A stretch of DNA of 64,000 nucleotides from Candidatus Heritagella intestinalis. GTDB lineage: Bacteria; Bacillota; Clostridia; Oscillospirales; Acutalibacteraceae. The DNA lies in contig CAJFVO010000001.1 in NCBI GenBank assembly GCA_904420555.1, positions 1 through 64,000 of the forward strand, read 5' to 3'. The notes below the pieces were generated by a model, which was given only the letters and a program-made list of their open reading frames with translations, was not told where the DNA came from and made no database searches. Position 1 is the first letter of the stretch, and every line of letters starts with the position of its first letter. Shown here one piece after another: positions 62,070 through 64,000 of this stretch. The translations under genes were made by a program, and so were the position numbers.

Positions 62070-62290
62070 GGCCAATACGCTCCTTTCCAAAAAAGATGAC
62101 CGGATAGATGGTGCAGTTTCCGGCCCTGGCAGTGAACCGCCAACGGTTTTCTGCACATGCTTTAGTATGAACCGAGTCGCCCCGGCTATGCAGGCTCTAT
62201 GCAATCTTTTTATCGGGTTTTGCAATAAATAGGTTTTTCTTTTTCGCAAAAATTTGAAGAACCGGGGGAAGCCTATATTTTAGAAGGAGT
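62070..62290. other. Gene-free stretch upstream of the uvrB promoter
   Basis: No gene is seen between the DUF378 start (62069) and the uvrB promoter. The promoter of the DUF378 gene should lie here on the minus strand, but no clear pair of boxes was found. Confidence 0.5.
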
Positions 62291-62292
62291 CA

Positions 62293-62343
62293 TTGACAAA
62301 TCGGAATAGAAGGAGTAAGATATTTAAAACGAACGCTTGTTCT
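62293..62343 (+). promoter_or_regulatory. uvrB promoter with LexA (SOS) box
   Basis: TTGACA (62293-62298) and TAAGAT (62316-62321) have a 17-nt spacer. CGAACGCTTGTTCT (62330-62343) matches the Firmicute LexA consensus CGAAC-N4-GTTCG except at two positions and lies just downstream of the -10 box, where LexA would block transcription. Confidence 0.8.
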
Positions 62344-62395
62344 TGTTAGCTGAAAAGGCCGAAGAAAATAGGGAATAGAAAAAGGAGGCATGCTT

Positions 62396-64000
62396 ATGGA
62401 GGAACAGAACACACAAAAATTTAAACTGGTGTCTTCGTATCAGCCGACCGGAGACCAGCCCCAGGCCATTGCCAAACTGGTGGAAGGATTACAGCGTGGG
62501 GATAAAGAGCAGACCCTCCTGGGCGTCACCGGTTCCGGAAAAACCTTCACCATGGCCAATATCATTGCTCAGGTCAATCGTCCGACCCTGGTGTTGGCCC
62601 ACAATAAAACCCTGGCGGCCCAGCTTTGCAGCGAGTTCCGGGAGTTCTTCCCAGAAAATGCAGTGGAATACTTTGTCTCCTACTATGATTACTATCAGCC
62701 GGAAGCCTATATCGCCACTACAGATACCTATATCGAAAAGGACTCCGCTATCAACGATGAAATCGATAAGCTGCGCCACTCGGCAACTTCGGCCCTTTCT
62801 GAGCGCCGGGATGTGATTATTGTGGCCAGTGTGTCCTGTATTTATAGCTTGGGTGACCCTATCGACTATCGGACCATGGTGATCTCCCTGCGCCCGGGCA
62901 TGGAGAAAAACCGGGATGATTTGCTCCGTAAGCTGGTGGAGCTCCAGTATGAGCGCAACGACATCAACTTTACCCGAAACAAATTCCGGGTTCGGGGAGA
63001 CGTGGTGGAGATTTTTCCCGCTCAGTCTGACGATACTGTTATCCGGGTAGAGTTTTTCGGGGATGAGATCGATCGGATTACGGAAATCAATCCTCTGACC
63101 GGTGAGTTTAAGGCAGAATTAAAGCATGTGGCGATTTATCCCGCTTCCCACTATATTGTTCCCCGGGAGAAGATGCTCCGGGCTGTCAAGGAAATTGAAG
63201 AGGAAATGATAGAGCGGGTAAAATACTTCAAGGACCATGGGAAGCTTATCGAAGCCCAGCGCATTGAGCAGCGCACCCAGTATGATATGGAGATGCTCAC
63301 GGAGATCGGATTCTGCAAGGGCATTGAGAACTACTCCCGGGTTATGTCTGGTCGGGCTCCCGGCAGCGCCCCTTTTACCCTCATTGACTACTTCCCCAAA
63401 GACTTCCTGCTTATGGTGGACGAATCCCATGTGACCCTGCCCCAGGTGCGCTCTATGTATGCTGGAGACCGCGCCCGGAAGGAAGCCCTGGTGGAGTACG
63501 GATTCCGGCTTCCCTCCGCCTACGATAACCGCCCTCTGAACTTTGACGAATTTTACAGCCATATTAACCAGGTGATTTTTGTCAGCGCCACCCCGGGGGA
63601 TTTTGAACAGGAGAAGTCTGCCCAGGTAGTGGAGCAAGTCATCCGGCCCACAGGCCTGTTAGACCCGGAAATCATCGTGAAGCCCACAGAGGGCCAAATC
63701 GACGATTTGATTTCGGAAATCAACCTGCGCACGGTCAAAGGCCAGCGGGTGCTGGTGACCACCCTTACCAAGAAGATGGCCGAGGATTTGACGGACTTTT
63801 TGGAGAATATGGGCATCCGGGTCCGGTATATGCATCACGATGTGGATACGGTAGAGCGCATGGAAATTATCCGGGATTTGCGTTTGGGAGAATTCGATGT
63901 GCTTATCGGCATCAACCTGCTGCGGGAAGGCCTGGACATCCCGGAAGTCTCCCTGGTGGCGATTCTGGACGCGGACAAGGAAGGATTCCTGCGCAGTGAG
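62396..64000 (+). CDS. uvrB: Excinuclease ABC subunit B (3' end outside window)
   Basis: The first 535 residues of UvrB are visible, and the frame is open to the end of the window. UvrB is the damage-verifying helicase of nucleotide excision repair. Walker A is [15 protein letters not shown] (about residues 42-55), the beta-hairpin region contains [14 protein letters not shown], and helicase motifs [21 protein letters not shown] and [25 protein letters not shown] follow. The ATG at 62396 has AAAGGAGG upstream; an ATG two codons earlier is too close to it. A LexA box lies in the promoter. Confidence 0.97.
   Translation, partial: MEEQNTQKFKLVSSYQPTGDQPQAIAKLVEGLQRGDKEQTLLGVTGSGKTFTMANIIAQVNRPTLVLAHNKTLAAQLCSEFREFFPENAVEYFVSYYDYYQPEAYIATTDTYIEKDSAINDEIDKLRHSATSALSERRDVIIVASVSCIYSLGDPIDYRTMVISLRPGMEKNRDDLLRKLVELQYERNDINFTRNKFRVRGDVVEIFPAQSDDTVIRVEFFGDEIDRITEINPLTGEFKAELKHVAIYPASHYIVPREKMLRAVKEIEEEMIERVKYFKDHGKLIEAQRIEQRTQYDMEMLTEIGFCKGIENYSRVMSGRAPGSAPFTLIDYFPKDFLLMVDESHVTLPQVRSMYAGDRARKEALVEYGFRLPSAYDNRPLNFDEFYSHINQVIFVSATPGDFEQEKSAQVVEQVIRPTGLLDPEIIVKPTEGQIDDLISEINLRTVKGQRVLVTTLTKKMAEDLTDFLENMGIRVRYMHHDVDTVERMEIIRDLRLGEFDVLIGINLLREGLDIPEVSLVAILDADKEGFLRSE

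Overview
The window looks like a stretch of chromosome from a strictly anaerobic, low-GC-lineage but GC-rich Firmicute of the gut Clostridia/Oscillospirales type. The grounds are: a V-type (not F-type) ATPase operon, acetate kinase, lar genes for the nickel-pincer cofactor, DUF4317 and YlbM/TmcAL family proteins, Firmicute-type promoters and AGGAGG ribosome-binding sites, frequent TTG/GTG starts, and a CGAAC-N4-GTTC LexA box. This assignment is inferred from gene content, not from a marker comparison.

Region 1 (1-3.5 kb) is the end of a mobile element. It holds the C-terminal part of a large serine recombinase, then a divergent HxlR regulator, and an operon of a flavin reductase and two adjacent, overlapping radical-SAM proteins (the 'radical SAM mobile pair' type). 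Region 2 (3.5-4.1 kb) has no convincing gene. It carries three degenerate ~100-nt tandem units, each with a terminator-like hairpin and a conserved AT-rich box, followed by a cruciform-forming palindrome. Region 3 (4.1-8.2 kb) is a sugar-modification operon (isomerase / Gfo-Idh-MocA oxidoreductase / isomerase) with a divergent AraC regulator.

Region 4 (8.2-17.3 kb) is a complete nine-gene V-ATPase operon on the minus strand, with a terminator-like hairpin just after the proteolipid gene. Region 5 (17.5-33.2 kb, plus strand) is housekeeping: rplS, lepB, rbgA, rnhB, yraN, an M19 dipeptidase, thrC, a phosphoesterase, tig, clpP, clpX, lon, engB, a YerC-like regulator, a methyltransferase and hslO. 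It is followed by tRNA-Val, tRNA-Asp and a damaged, apparently chimeric tRNA-Gly. Region 6 (33.6-42 kb) has a ppx-ppk-pfk operon, a flavodoxin-like reductase, yebC and a membrane-anchored PASTA pseudokinase.

Region 7 (41.9-46.4 kb, minus strand) has a 52-residue membrane microprotein, an amidohydrolase, a membrane protein, the rpsF-ssb-rpsR operon and a zinc-ribbon membrane protein. Region 8 (46.6-55.1 kb) has asnS followed directly by larE-larB-larC, an aspartate aminotransferase and secD-secF. Region 9 (55.1-64 kb) has an Imm5-like protein, a two-lobed P-loop protein with a degenerate first lobe, DUF4317, an aldose-epimerase-like protein, tmcAL, ackA, a DUF378 protein and the start of an SOS-controlled uvrB cut by the window end.

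The best candidates for something new are the HxlR / flavin reductase / paired radical-SAM cassette, the hairpin repeat array beside it, the chimeric tRNA-Gly, the A10 homopolymer at the LarC1/LarC2 junction, and the PASTA pseudokinase.
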